Assembly: GCF_013408305.1 (NCBI RefSeq)
Contig: NZ_JACBZS010000001.1
Location: 1,860,001 to 1,924,000, forward strand
Length of the DNA: 64,000 nucleotides
Direction of reading: 5' to 3'
Origin: Naumannella cuiyingiana
GTDB taxonomy: Bacteria; Actinomycetota; Actinomycetes; Propionibacteriales; Propionibacteriaceae
Shown here: in pieces, positions 15,795 through 24,442 of the stretch
Position numbering within the stretch: the stretch's first letter is position 1
Layout: each line of letters opens with the position of its first letter
Notes under the pieces: model-generated
The model's input: the letters and a program-made list of their open reading frames with translations, nothing else
Databases searched by the model: none
Told to the model about the DNA's origin: nothing
Program-made: the position numbers and the translations under genes

Positions 15795-16946
15795 TCAGAT
15801 GCCGAGCGAGCGGCCGATGATCTCCTTCATGATCTCGGTGGTTCCGCCGTAGATCGTGTGCACGCGGGTGTCGGTGTACATCCGGGAGATCTCGTACTCG
15901 CTCATGTAGCCGTAGCCGCCGTGCAACTGCACCGCCGCGTTGATGATCTTCTGGGTCAGCTCGGTCGTCCACCACTTCGCCTTCGCTGCCCCGACCGCGT
16001 CGAGCGTTCCCTCGACCATCCGGGCGATGCAGTGATCGACATAGGTACGCATCACGTCGACCTCGGTCGCCAGCTCCGCCAGCACGAACCGGTTGTGCTG
16101 GAACGCGCCGATCGGCCGGCCGAAGGCCTGCCGGGTCCGTGCGTGTTCCAGCGCCAGCGCGAACGCCTTCTCGGCGGCGGATGCCGCCGCCACGGCGATC
16201 GCGAGGCGCTCCGACGGCAGGTTTTCCATCAGGTGCGCGAAGCCGCGGTTCGGCGTACCCAGCAGATTCTCTTTCGGCACCACGACGTCGGTGAAGAACA
16301 GCTCGGCGGTGTCCTGGGCGTGCTGGCCCATCTTGGCCAGATTGCGTCCGCGCTCGAAGCCCGACATGCCGCGCTCGACGACCAGCAGCGAGATGCCCTT
16401 GTGCCCGGCATCGGGATCGGTACGGGCGACGACGATGATCAGATCGGACAGGATGCCGTTGCTGATGAAGGTCTTCTGCCCGTTCAGCAGCCAGTGATCG
16501 CCCCGGTCCTCGGCGCGGGTGGCGATGCCGTTCAGGTCCGAGCCGGCGCCCGGCTCGGTCATCGCGATCGCGGTGATCAACTCGCCGCTGCAGAAGCCGG
16601 GCAGCCAGCGTTGCTTCTGCTCGTCGTCGGCCAGTCGCACCAGGTAGGGCCCGATCACGTCGTTGTGCAGGGACAGCGCGACGCCGGAGCCGCCAAGGCG
16701 GGTGAGTTCCTCGGTCAGCACGGCGTTGTAGCGAAAATCGTCCCCCACCCCGCCGCCGCCGTACTCCTCGGCGACGAACCAGCCCAGCAGTCCCTGTTGC
16801 CCGGCGGCGCGCCAGACCTCGCGGGAGACGATGCCGTCGGCATCCCACTGCTCGGCGTGCGGCGCGATCTCGCGCGCGACGAACTCGGCCACGATCTTGC
16901 GGAAGTCCTCGTGCTCGGTGTCGAAGATCGCCCTGGGACGCCCCAT
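15795..16946 (-). CDS. acyl-CoA dehydrogenase (long-chain type)
   Basis: This FAD enzyme of 383 residues catalyses alpha-beta dehydrogenation of acyl-CoA in beta-oxidation or branched amino-acid breakdown. It shows AMTEPGAGSDLNGI (FAD/substrate contact) near residue 130, TFISNGILSDL, RTRQAFGRPIGAFQHNRF and QLHGGYGYMSEYEISRMY. Residues near the end read YGGTTEI, with Gly where short- and medium-chain enzymes keep the catalytic Glu, while LPSERLAIA supplies a Glu at the place used by long-chain and isovaleryl-CoA dehydrogenases. A strong AAGGAGG lies 8 nt before the ATG. No partner electron-transfer flavoprotein genes are in the window. Confidence 0.93.
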   Translation of the reverse strand: MGRPRAIFDTEHEDFRKIVAEFVAREIAPHAEQWDADGIVSREVWRAAGQQGLLGWFVAEEYGGGGVGDDFRYNAVLTEELTRLGGSGVALSLHNDVIGPYLVRLADDEQKQRWLPGFCSGELITAIAMTEPGAGSDLNGIATRAEDRGDHWLLNGQKTFISNGILSDLIIVVARTDPDAGHKGISLLVVERGMSGFERGRNLAKMGQHAQDTAELFFTDVVVPKENLLGTPNRGFAHLMENLPSERLAIAVAAASAAEKAFALALEHARTRQAFGRPIGAFQHNRFVLAELATEVDVMRTYVDHCIARMVEGTLDAVGAAKAKWWTTELTQKIINAAVQLHGGYGYMSEYEISRMYTDTRVHTIYGGTTEIMKEIIGRSLGI

Positions 16947-17071
16947 CGCCAGCCTCCTTGCCGGTGCTCGGACGGCCCATCCTGCCAAGGCGGCCGGGTG
17001 GGGAGCGGGTGGGGTCGGCGCGGGCGGCTCGGCACGCGGCGGATGTCGGCGGCGCGCGGCAGAATGCCGCC

Positions 17072-18601
17072 ATGCTGCTGAACGAGGTCGCCGAGACCTC
17101 GGCGGCGCTCGCCGCCACCCGCTCACGCAATGCCAAGCGCGATCTGCTCGCCGACCTGCTCCGGCGTGCCGAGCCCGCGGACCTGCCCGTGCTGACCAGC
17201 TACCTGGCCGGCGAGCTGCGGCAGCGGCGGACGGGCGTCGGGTGGGCCTCGCTCGGCAAACTGCCCGGGCCTGCCGAGCGACCGACATTGACGCTGGCGG
17301 GGGTCGATGCGGCGTTCGAGCGGATCGCCGCGCTGTCCGGCCCGGGCTCCCAGGGGGCGCGGGCGTTCGCGTTGGCGGAGCTGTTCGGCGCGGCGACCGC
17401 GCCCGAGCAGCGGCTGCTCCGCGGGCTGGTCTCGGGCGAGCTGCGCCAGGGCGCGCTGGATGCCGCCATCGTCGATGCCGTCGCCGCCGCGTCCGGCGTA
17501 CCGTTGGCCGACCTGCGGCGGGCCGTGATGCTGAGCGGCGCGACCGCACCGGTCGCCGAGGCGGCGATGGCCGGGGGCGCCGAGGCGGTGCGCGCGTTCA
17601 CGCTCGAGGTCGGTCGGCCGGTACGCCCGATGCTCGCCGGCTCCGCACCCGATGTCGCCGCCGCCTTCGCCAAGCTCTCCGGCCCGGTCGCGGTGGACAC
17701 CAAGCTCGACGGGATCCGCATCCAGGCGCACAAGTCCGGTGACCGGGTGCGGCTGTTCACCCGCAGCCTGGACGAGGTGACCGAGCGGCTGGGCGATGTG
17801 GCGGAGGTGATCGCCGCGCTGCCGGCCGAGGAGTTGATCATCGATGCCGAGGTGCTGGCCAGCGACGATCGAGGGCGCCCGCGGCCGTTCCAGGAGACCG
17901 CCGCCAGGACCGCCACCCAAGAGGTGCCGGCCGGAGCGGGGCACCGGCTGGTGCCGGCGATCTTCGACGTGCTGGCGATCGACGGCGAGGCGCTGATCGA
18001 CCAGCCGCTGGAGGTACGCCAGCGCCGGCTCGACCAACTGGTGCCGCAGGAGTACCGGATCCGGCGCCTCGATCGCCCCGATGCCGACGCCGCCCGGGCC
18101 TTCTTCGATGCCGTGATCGCCGACGGGCACGAAGGCGTGGTGATCAAGGACCTGGCGGCCCCCTACAGCGCCGGGCGCCGCGGATCCGGCTGGATCAAGG
18201 TCAAGCCGCGACACACTCTCGATCTTGTCGTGCTGGCCGTCGAGCGGGGGAGCGGTCGTCGGCGCGGGATGCTGTCGAACATCCATCTCGGCGCGCGTGA
18301 CCCCGGGACCGGCGAGTTCGTGATGTTGGGCAAGACCTTCAAGGGAATGACCGACGAGATGCTCGCCTGGCAGACCCGGCGGTTCACCGAGCTGGCCGAC
18401 GGGCCGGTCGGCGACGACGACTGGGTGATCAAGCTCCGCCCCGAGCAGGTCGTCGAGATCGCCTTCGACGGGGTGCAGCGCTCGACCCGCTATCCCGGCG
18501 GCGTTGCGCTGCGCTTCGCCCGCGTGCTGCGCTACCGCGACGACAAGCGCGCCGACGAGGCGGACACCATCGAGCAGGTACGCGCGCTCGGCGCGGGCTG
18601 A
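17072..18601 (+). CDS. ATP-dependent DNA ligase (LigB-like)
   Basis: This 509-residue enzyme seals nicks using ATP. The adenylation site KLDG (in DTKLDGIRIQAHK) is near residue 212, motif III is FTRSLDEVTERL, motif IV EGVVIKD and motif V GWIKVKP; an OB-fold domain follows. An N-terminal ligase domain of about 170 residues precedes the catalytic core, as in mycobacterial LigB. No polymerase or nuclease domain of LigD is fused. Actinobacteria also carry the NAD+-dependent replicative LigA, so this is an accessory repair ligase. The ATG at 17072 is chosen; the frame is open to 16958 but that part is low-complexity. It ends back to back with the convergent monooxygenase. Confidence 0.92.
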   Translation: MLLNEVAETSAALAATRSRNAKRDLLADLLRRAEPADLPVLTSYLAGELRQRRTGVGWASLGKLPGPAERPTLTLAGVDAAFERIAALSGPGSQGARAFALAELFGAATAPEQRLLRGLVSGELRQGALDAAIVDAVAAASGVPLADLRRAVMLSGATAPVAEAAMAGGAEAVRAFTLEVGRPVRPMLAGSAPDVAAAFAKLSGPVAVDTKLDGIRIQAHKSGDRVRLFTRSLDEVTERLGDVAEVIAALPAEELIIDAEVLASDDRGRPRPFQETAARTATQEVPAGAGHRLVPAIFDVLAIDGEALIDQPLEVRQRRLDQLVPQEYRIRRLDRPDADAARAFFDAVIADGHEGVVIKDLAAPYSAGRRGSGWIKVKPRHTLDLVVLAVERGSGRRRGMLSNIHLGARDPGTGEFVMLGKTFKGMTDEMLAWQTRRFTELADGPVGDDDWVIKLRPEQVVEIAFDGVQRSTRYPGGVALRFARVLRYRDDKRADEADTIEQVRALGAG

Positions 18602-19600
18602 TCAGCCGACCCGCACCGCGGCGCGGGCCAGCAGGTCGCGCGCGGGCAGCGCGCGCCGAGCCATGGCCAGCCGGGCCATCACCGACGACGCGCGCTGGAC
18701 CCCGGTCGCGGCGCGGCGGCGGTCGCGGTCGTAGGCGGCGAGGGCCTCGGGGACGGGCAGGCCGGCCAGGTGGTCGGCGAGCGCGCCCGCGTCGAGGATC
18801 GTCTCGCACGCGCCCCGGCCGAGATTGGGGGCCATCGCGTGTGCGGCATCGCCGATCAGGGCGATCCGCCCGGATGCGTACCGGCGCAGCGGCGGCGCCA
18901 GCAGGGCCTCGTGCCGCAGGACGGTGTCGTCGGCGATCGCGTCGATCACCGCGCGCACCGGCGGGTGCCAGTCGCGGAAGAGGCGTGGCAGCTCGGCGGG
19001 CGCGTCGGCCGGCGGCGTGGCGATCGTGGCGTACCAGTTGGTCGACCCGCCGGGTCGCGGCGTCATCCCGAACAGCGCGCCGGGCGCCCAGGTCTCGATC
19101 AGCTCGGTGCACGGCGTGCGCGCCACCCCGCGCCAGATGGTGATCCCCGGGCGTCGTACGCCGGCGTCGGTCAGGGCCGCCCGGGTCGGGCTGTGTACGC
19201 CGTCGGCGCCGACCACCAGATCGGCGCCGGCCGCCGATCCCGGGTCGTCGATCGGTGAGCCGAAGTTGATCTTGCCGCTCGCGTCGGCGACGGCCGCCAG
19301 CAGCTCGGGCCGGTTGATCAACCAGGCCCCGGGTTCGCGGTCGACTCGCGCGATGGTCGACCCGTCCGGTCGGCAGAGGCGACCGCGGGACTGCAGCGTC
19401 GCCGCCGCGCGCAGCCGCTCGCCGATCCCGAGTCGGTCGAGCACCGCCATCGCGTCCGGCCAGATGCCGAGGGTGGTGCCGCTGGCCGGCAGTGCGGAGG
19501 CACGCTCGTGCACCGTCACGTCCCACCCGCCCGCACGCCGCAACAGCCCCGCCAGCACGAGGCCGCCGATCCCGCCGCCGATGATCGCCGCCGTCCGCAT
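18602..19600 (-). CDS. FAD-dependent monooxygenase
   Basis: This 332-residue flavoprotein is of the aromatic-hydroxylase/squalene epoxidase-like group. The dinucleotide motif GGGIGGLVLAGLLRR is at residues 8-22, the DG motif is VVGADGVHSPTR near 131, and the GD motif is LIGDAAHAMAPNLGRGACE near 250. These proteins hydroxylate small molecules with NAD(P)H and oxygen. The substrate is unknown. The gene is divergent from a TetR regulator, with a palindrome overlapping its -10 box, so it is probably the regulator's target. Confidence 0.9.
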   Translation of the reverse strand: MRTAAIIGGGIGGLVLAGLLRRAGGWDVTVHERASALPASGTTLGIWPDAMAVLDRLGIGERLRAAATLQSRGRLCRPDGSTIARVDREPGAWLINRPELLAAVADASGKINFGSPIDDPGSAAGADLVVGADGVHSPTRAALTDAGVRRPGITIWRGVARTPCTELIETWAPGALFGMTPRPGGSTNWYATIATPPADAPAELPRLFRDWHPPVRAVIDAIADDTVLRHEALLAPPLRRYASGRIALIGDAAHAMAPNLGRGACETILDAGALADHLAGLPVPEALAAYDRDRRRAATGVQRASSVMARLAMARRALPARDLLARAAVRVG

Positions 19601-19606
19601 GAGGCA

Positions 19607-19622
19607 ATACTACAAATGTAGT
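19607..19622 (-). promoter_or_regulatory. TetR operator overlapping the monooxygenase -10 box
   Basis: ACTACA-AA-TGTAGT at 19609-19622 is a perfect dyad in the 70-bp gap between the divergent monooxygenase and TetR genes. On the minus strand TAGTAT (19607-19612) is a -10 box 6 nt before the monooxygenase ATG and overlaps the dyad, so bound repressor would block initiation. Confidence 0.6.
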
Positions 19623-19670
19623 GCCGGGTCGCGCAATCGCCGTGTCGGAGGCGGTCGGTAGCTTCGTGCC

Positions 19671-20204
19671 ATGGCGCGACGAGAGCTGGTCGTCGACACC
19701 GCGATCGATGTGCTCGGCCGGTCCGGCATGCGCGGGCTGACCCACCGGGTGGTGGATCGCACGGCCGGCCTGCCGGAGGGCTCGACGTCGAACCTCTTCC
19801 GCACCCGGGATGCGCTGCTGGGGGCCGTGGCGAGCCGGGTCGCCGAGCGCGACCGCGAGCTGTGGCGCGCCGTCGTGCCCGGCCGGCTCACCGGACGCGC
19901 CGACCTGATCGACGCGCTGGCCGCCTGGCTGGATCGCGCGCTGACCGCCGAGCGGAACCTCACGGCCGCGCGCTATGCCCTGTTCCTCGCGGCGGCCGAC
20001 AACCCGACGCTGCGGGGCGCGCTGGAGCAGTCGCGGAGCGGGATCGAGGCCTGGGCGGGCAGCGAGCTCGCCGCGGCCGGGCTGGCCGCCGACGCGCTGG
20101 CCACGATCCTCGATCAGCTCGACGGCCTGCTCCTGCACCAACTGTGCTTCCCCCGTGCCGGCTTCGATCCGCGGCCGAGCATCGAGCGCATCGTGCCGGG
20201 CTGA
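19671..20204 (+). CDS. TetR-family transcriptional regulator
   Basis: This 177-residue regulator has an N-terminal helix-turn-helix (residues about 5-50) reading IDVLGRSGMRGLTHRVVDRTAGLPEGSTSNLFRT when pieced together, with the typical turn before the recognition helix and the LF tail. The C-terminal helices form the ligand-binding and dimer domain. It is short for the family but complete. TAGCTT lies 6 nt before the ATG, implying a leaderless transcript. The divergent monooxygenase and the palindrome between them suggest local repression relieved by a small-molecule ligand. Confidence 0.88.
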   Translation: MARRELVVDTAIDVLGRSGMRGLTHRVVDRTAGLPEGSTSNLFRTRDALLGAVASRVAERDRELWRAVVPGRLTGRADLIDALAAWLDRALTAERNLTAARYALFLAAADNPTLRGALEQSRSGIEAWAGSELAAAGLAADALATILDQLDGLLLHQLCFPRAGFDPRPSIERIVPG

Positions 20205-20343
20205 TCGGGCAGTTCCCGCCCACGGTCGTGCGCCGGGGCGCGTGGGTCGGACCGTGGTCCTGATCGCGCCAGCGGGGTTTGGTCGGGGCGCCCGGCGACC
20301 TACCGTCGAAGACTCCGTCACCCAACTCGACCCTGGCAGGCGC

Positions 20344-21333
20344 ATGTCCACCGAAGAATCCGAAGCACCCCGCTCCACCTCCCGCAGGCTCGTCGGCGAC
20401 CTGTCCTTCCTCCAGGTCATCGGCAGCGCGCTCGCGGCGATCACCTCCGCAGTCGCGGCCTCCCGGCTCGGCGTGGCCGGCACGGTCGTCGGCGCCGCGC
20501 TCGGCAGCGTCATTGCCACCGTGGGCGGGACCCTCTACAGCAATTCGTTGAGGTTGAACGCCGAGAAGCTCGCCGCGCTGCGCGGCCGCGGACGCGGGGG
20601 TACGCCCCAGGTGGCGGATCCGGAGGCGACGCGGGTGCTTCCGCGTACCGCCCCCCGGACCGAGGCCGCCGCCCGGACCGAGGACCCGCCCACCGAGCCG
20701 GTTGCGGCGGTCGGGGCGGATGCGGAAGCCGCGCCCTACGCAACCGAGCCAACCGGCCCAACCGGCCCAAGGGAACCAACCGAGCCACCGGGTCGCCGGC
20801 GCCGGATCCGGTGGGGCATCGTCGTCGGCGCCGCCGGGCTGATCGCGGTCGTGGCGATGGCCGTGATTACCGGCGTCGAGGCGGTCCTCGGACACCCGCT
20901 GTCCGACCCGCGGGGCAGCGGCACCACCGTCACCGCGCTGCAACGCGGCGACCGGCCGAACGGCGGCGGCACCGAACCGGCCGACGGGCCCACCGAACGC
21001 CCCGGGTCCGGCTCCGAGCGCGAGCCGACCGGGCGTACCCCCGAACCGCGCGCCAGCGCCGAACCCAGCGTGCGGCCCACCCCGGACGCCGACGGCTCCA
21101 CCCCGAGTGCCGATCCCGGGAGCCGGCCGACGAGCGAGCCGGGCGGGTCCGGTGGATCCGGCGGGTCCGGCTCGAACTCCGGCTCGAACTCCGACGCGGA
21201 CTCCGGGTCGAACTCGGGCTCGGGCAACGGTTCGGGATCGGGCGACGGGGGCACGGATTCGGGGTCGAATGCGGGCACCGGCTCGGGCGCCCGCAGCGGC
21301 GCCGAACCCGAGCCGGGGTCAACCGGCTCGTGA
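20344..21333 (+). CDS. membrane protein with two hydrophobic regions and a Ser/Gly/Pro-rich disordered tail
   Basis: The function of this 329-residue protein is not recognised. Residues about 20-65 hold a long Ala/Gly/Val-rich hydrophobic region (FLQVIGSALAAITSAVAAS and VAGTVVGAALGSVIATVGGT), a pattern recurring in actinobacterial proteins of unknown role. A charged Pro-rich segment is followed by a second membrane helix near 160-180. The last 130 residues are low-complexity (GSGGSGGSGSNSGSNS and similar), probably an unfolded extracytoplasmic tail. The ATG at 20344 starts just before the first conserved block; the open frame further upstream lies inside the TetR gene. It stands alone. Confidence 0.78.
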   Translation: MSTEESEAPRSTSRRLVGDLSFLQVIGSALAAITSAVAASRLGVAGTVVGAALGSVIATVGGTLYSNSLRLNAEKLAALRGRGRGGTPQVADPEATRVLPRTAPRTEAAARTEDPPTEPVAAVGADAEAAPYATEPTGPTGPREPTEPPGRRRRIRWGIVVGAAGLIAVVAMAVITGVEAVLGHPLSDPRGSGTTVTALQRGDRPNGGGTEPADGPTERPGSGSEREPTGRTPEPRASAEPSVRPTPDADGSTPSADPGSRPTSEPGGSGGSGGSGSNSGSNSDADSGSNSGSGNGSGSGDGGTDSGSNAGTGSGARSGAEPEPGSTGS

Positions 21334-21424
21334 CTCGTTACCCGCCGGTCACATAGGCCAGCCATCATGATTGACTCAAAGGTGTTCGACGGGGGTGCTG
21401 GCGGGCGAAGGCGAGGTGGTGCGG

Positions 21425-22657
21425 ATGCGGGTGGCGTTGCTGTCGTACCGCTCGAAGCCGCATTCCGGCGGGCAGGGCACCTACGTACGCCAGCTCAGCC
21501 GTGGCCTGGTCGACATCGGGCACCGCGTCGAGGTCTTCTCCGGGCCGCCCTATCCCGAGCTTGATCCGCGCGTCCGCCTGACGCGGGTGCCGAGCCTCGA
21601 CCTCTACCGCGAGCCGGATCCGTTCCGGGTGCCCAGGCTCGCGGAGTTCCGGGACGCGGTCGATGTGGCGGAGTTCGCGCTGATGTGCAGCGCCGGGTTC
21701 CCCGAGCCGTGGACCTTCTCGGTACGCGTGGCGCGGCTGCTCGCCGAGCGGCACGGCGACTTCGACGTGATCCACGACAACCAGTCGCTCGGCAGCGGCC
21801 TGCTCGCGCTGCGTCGACAGGGCTGGCCGCTGGTCGCCACCATCCACCACCCGATCAGCCGCGACCGCCGACTCGATCTCGCGCGGGCGCGGGGCTGGCG
21901 GCGGATCACGGTGCGCCGCTGGTACGGCTTCCTGCGGATGCAGCGCCGGGTCGCCCGGCGGCTCCCGCACCTGATCACCGTGTCCGCGAGCTCTGCCGCC
22001 GACATCGTTGCCGACTTCGGCGTCTCGCCCAAGCAGATCACCACGGTGCCGCTCGGCGTGGACACCGCGCTGTTCGCGCCCGGCCGCGAGCGCGTGCCCG
22101 GTCGGATCGTCTGCATCGCGAGCGCCGACATGCCGCTCAAGGGCGTACCGGTTCTGCTGGAGGCGTTGGCCGCGCTGCGCGCCGATCGCGAGGTTGAGCT
22201 GGAGTTGATCACCCCGCCGGGCGGCAGCGCCGAGCGGCAGGTGCGCCGGCTCGGGCTCGCCGGGGCGGTGCGGATCCGTTCGGGGCTGTCGGAGGAGGAG
22301 CTGGCCGAGGCGATCGGGACCGCGCAGGTGGCGTGCGTGCCGTCGCTCTACGAGGGATTCTCGCTACCGGCGGTGGAGGCGATGGCCAGCGGTACGCCGC
22401 TGGTGGCGACCCGCGCCGGCGCCATCCCCGAGGTGGTCGGCCAGGCGGCGATGCTGGTGCCGCCCGGCGACGCGGGTGAGTTGCGGCTGGCGCTCGCCAA
22501 GGTGCTCGACGACGCGCAACTGCGCGAGGCGCTGGCGCGCCGCGGGCGCGAGCGGGTGCTGCAGCGCTACGGCTGGGTCGCCGCCGCGCGCGCCACCGCG
22601 CAGGTCTACACCCGGGCCATCGAGGAGTCCGGGGCCGCATACCGGAAGGGAGCATAG
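21425..22657 (+). CDS. glycosyltransferase, GT4 family
   Basis: This retaining GT-B glycosyltransferase has 410 residues. The acceptor-domain start MRVALLSYRSKPHSGGQGTY contains the GG-G loop, and the donor-binding end has VPSLYEGFSLPAVEAMASGTP with the EX7E pattern of GT4 enzymes. It likely moves a sugar from a nucleotide donor to a lipid or glycan at the inner membrane face. The ATG at 21425 is chosen over earlier starts because it opens the first beta strand. It is directly followed by a methyltransferase and a prenyltransferase-like gene, suggesting one glycolipid pathway. Confidence 0.9.
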   Translation: MRVALLSYRSKPHSGGQGTYVRQLSRGLVDIGHRVEVFSGPPYPELDPRVRLTRVPSLDLYREPDPFRVPRLAEFRDAVDVAEFALMCSAGFPEPWTFSVRVARLLAERHGDFDVIHDNQSLGSGLLALRRQGWPLVATIHHPISRDRRLDLARARGWRRITVRRWYGFLRMQRRVARRLPHLITVSASSAADIVADFGVSPKQITTVPLGVDTALFAPGRERVPGRIVCIASADMPLKGVPVLLEALAALRADREVELELITPPGGSAERQVRRLGLAGAVRIRSGLSEEELAEAIGTAQVACVPSLYEGFSLPAVEAMASGTPLVATRAGAIPEVVGQAAMLVPPGDAGELRLALAKVLDDAQLREALARRGRERVLQRYGWVAAARATAQVYTRAIEESGAAYRKGA

Positions 22658-23359
22658 GTGCTCACATTCGACTTCGACCGGCTCGGCGTGGGCCCCGGCA
22701 CCCGGGCGATCGACATCGGCGCCGGCCTCGGCCGGCACTCCTTCGAGCTCTACCGGCGCGGTGCCGAGGTGATCGCCTTCGACCAGGCCGTCGATGATCT
22801 TGCCCAGGTCAAGGAGCTGTTCGTGGCGATGGAACTCGAAGGGCAGGTGCCCGCCGGTGCGACCGCGGAGGTGGTCACCGGCGATGCCGCGCACCTGCCG
22901 TGGCCGGACGGCCACTTCGACCTGGTGATCTTGTCCGAGATCCTTGAGCACGTGCCCGGTGATCTTGCGGTGATCCGGGAGGCGGTGCGGGTCACCCGTC
23001 CGGGCGGGCGGGTCGCCGTGTCGGTGCCGCGGGCCTGGCCGGAGCGGATCTGCTGGGCCCTGTCGACCGAGTACCACACCGTGCCGGGCGGACACGTGCG
23101 GATCTACACCGAGACCGAGCTGATCACGAAGTTGACCGCCGCCGGGCTGCGGCTGGACGGCCACGGCGGGGCGCATGCCCTGCATGCGCCGTACTGGTGG
23201 TTGCGCGCCGGGCTCGGCGAAGATCATCCGCTGGCCCGGGCCTGGCACGCGATGCTGGTCTGGGACCTGATGAAGGCCCCCTGGCCGACGCGGGCCGCCG
23301 AGCGGCTGCTCGACCCGGTGCTCGGCAAGTCGATCAACCTCTACCTGACCCGACCATGA
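22658..23359 (+). CDS. SAM-dependent class I methyltransferase
   Basis: This 233-residue enzyme has motif I AIDIGAGLGRHSFEL near residue 19, an acidic residue at the end of strand two (IAFDQAVDDL), DAAHLPWPDGHFDLVILSEI (motifs for adenine and strand four) and RVTRPGGRVAVSVP. It resembles UbiE/Methyltransf_11 type enzymes. The GTG start comes directly after the glycosyltransferase stop with GAAGGGAG just upstream, and the gene's own stop overlaps the next ATG as ATGA, so the three are translationally coupled. The acceptor is unknown. Confidence 0.9.
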   Translation: MLTFDFDRLGVGPGTRAIDIGAGLGRHSFELYRRGAEVIAFDQAVDDLAQVKELFVAMELEGQVPAGATAEVVTGDAAHLPWPDGHFDLVILSEILEHVPGDLAVIREAVRVTRPGGRVAVSVPRAWPERICWALSTEYHTVPGGHVRIYTETELITKLTAAGLRLDGHGGAHALHAPYWWLRAGLGEDHPLARAWHAMLVWDLMKAPWPTRAAERLLDPVLGKSINLYLTRP

Positions 23360-24387
23360 CCGCGATCACCTCCCGCGCGGTGCCGGTGCTGCCCGGAGTG
23401 CTGTCGGCCGCGGAGGTACGCGCCACCGGCGCGGGGATCGCGGCGATGCAGCACCCGAGCGGAGCCATCCCGTGGTTCACCGGCGGGCACATCGACCCCT
23501 GGGACCATGTCGAGGCCGCGATGGGGCTGGCCGTCGCGGGATTCGTCGACGAGGCCGAACGGGCGTACCGGTGGAGTGCCGCGACCCAGCGCCCGGACGG
23601 GAGCTGGCCGATCAAGATCAACGCCGACGAGACGGTCGCCGACGACGGCACCGATGCCAACTTCATCAGCTACCTGGCCGTCGGGGTCTGGCACCAGTGG
23701 CTGGTCACCGGCGATGATCGTTTTCTGGCCGAGCTGTGGCCGATCGTGCGGGCCGCCGTGGACAAGGTGTGCGGGATGCGTACCACCGACGGCATGATCG
23801 CCTGGGCCGAGGACGCACGCGGGAATCGGTTCGACGAGGCGCTGGTCTCCGGCAGCGCCAGCGTGCACCACTCGCTGACCGCGGCGCTGGCGCTGGCCGA
23901 GGCCGTCGGGGAGCGGCGTCCGGACTGGGTAGAGCTGCGGGCCCGGATCGCCGATGATCTCGGCCGGCACCCCGAGCGGTTCGCCGACCGCCGTCGGTGG
24001 TCGATGGACTGGTACTACCCGGTGCTCGGCGGCGCGATCACGGGCGAGGCGGCCCGGGCCCGGCTGTCGGGCCGCTGGGAGGAGTTCGTGGTGCCGGGGC
24101 TCGGCATCCGATGTGTTGCCGACCGGCCCTGGGTGACCGGCGCGGAGACCTGTGAGCTGGCGATCTGTCTGGCGGGGCTGGGGGATCGCGACGGCGCGGA
24201 ACGGCTGCTGGCGGACATGCAGCACCTGCGCGAGGCGGACGGCAATTACTGGACCGGGCTGGTCTTCAGCGACGGGCTGCGCTGGCCGGAGGAGTTGTCA
24301 TCCTGGACGGCCGCCGCGATGCTGCTCGCCGCGGACGCGATCACCGTGGCGACCGCGGGGCATCGGGTGCACCGCCCGGCTCGCTGA
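23356..24387 (+). CDS. prenyltransferase-like alpha/alpha-barrel protein
   Basis: This 343-residue protein is built of helical repeats similar to the prenyltransferase/squalene-cyclase and six-hairpin glycosidase barrels. Repeat-like segments such as MQHPSGAIPWFTGGHIDPWDHVEAA (seen in parts), QRPDGSWPIK and DGNYWTGLVF carry Gly-Trp turns. It is commonly labelled prenyltransferase, but no DxDD cyclase motif is visible, so that activity is doubtful and a glycan-acting enzyme fits equally well. Its ATG overlaps the methyltransferase stop (ATGA). It ends the trio. Confidence 0.75.
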   Translation: MTAITSRAVPVLPGVLSAAEVRATGAGIAAMQHPSGAIPWFTGGHIDPWDHVEAAMGLAVAGFVDEAERAYRWSAATQRPDGSWPIKINADETVADDGTDANFISYLAVGVWHQWLVTGDDRFLAELWPIVRAAVDKVCGMRTTDGMIAWAEDARGNRFDEALVSGSASVHHSLTAALALAEAVGERRPDWVELRARIADDLGRHPERFADRRRWSMDWYYPVLGGAITGEAARARLSGRWEEFVVPGLGIRCVADRPWVTGAETCELAICLAGLGDRDGAERLLADMQHLREADGNYWTGLVFSDGLRWPEELSSWTAAAMLLAADAITVATAGHRVHRPAR

Positions 24388-24442
24388 CGATCGTGTTGTC
24401 GCCGTAGTCGGCCAGGCAGCCGTCGCCGACCCTGCCCCGGGT

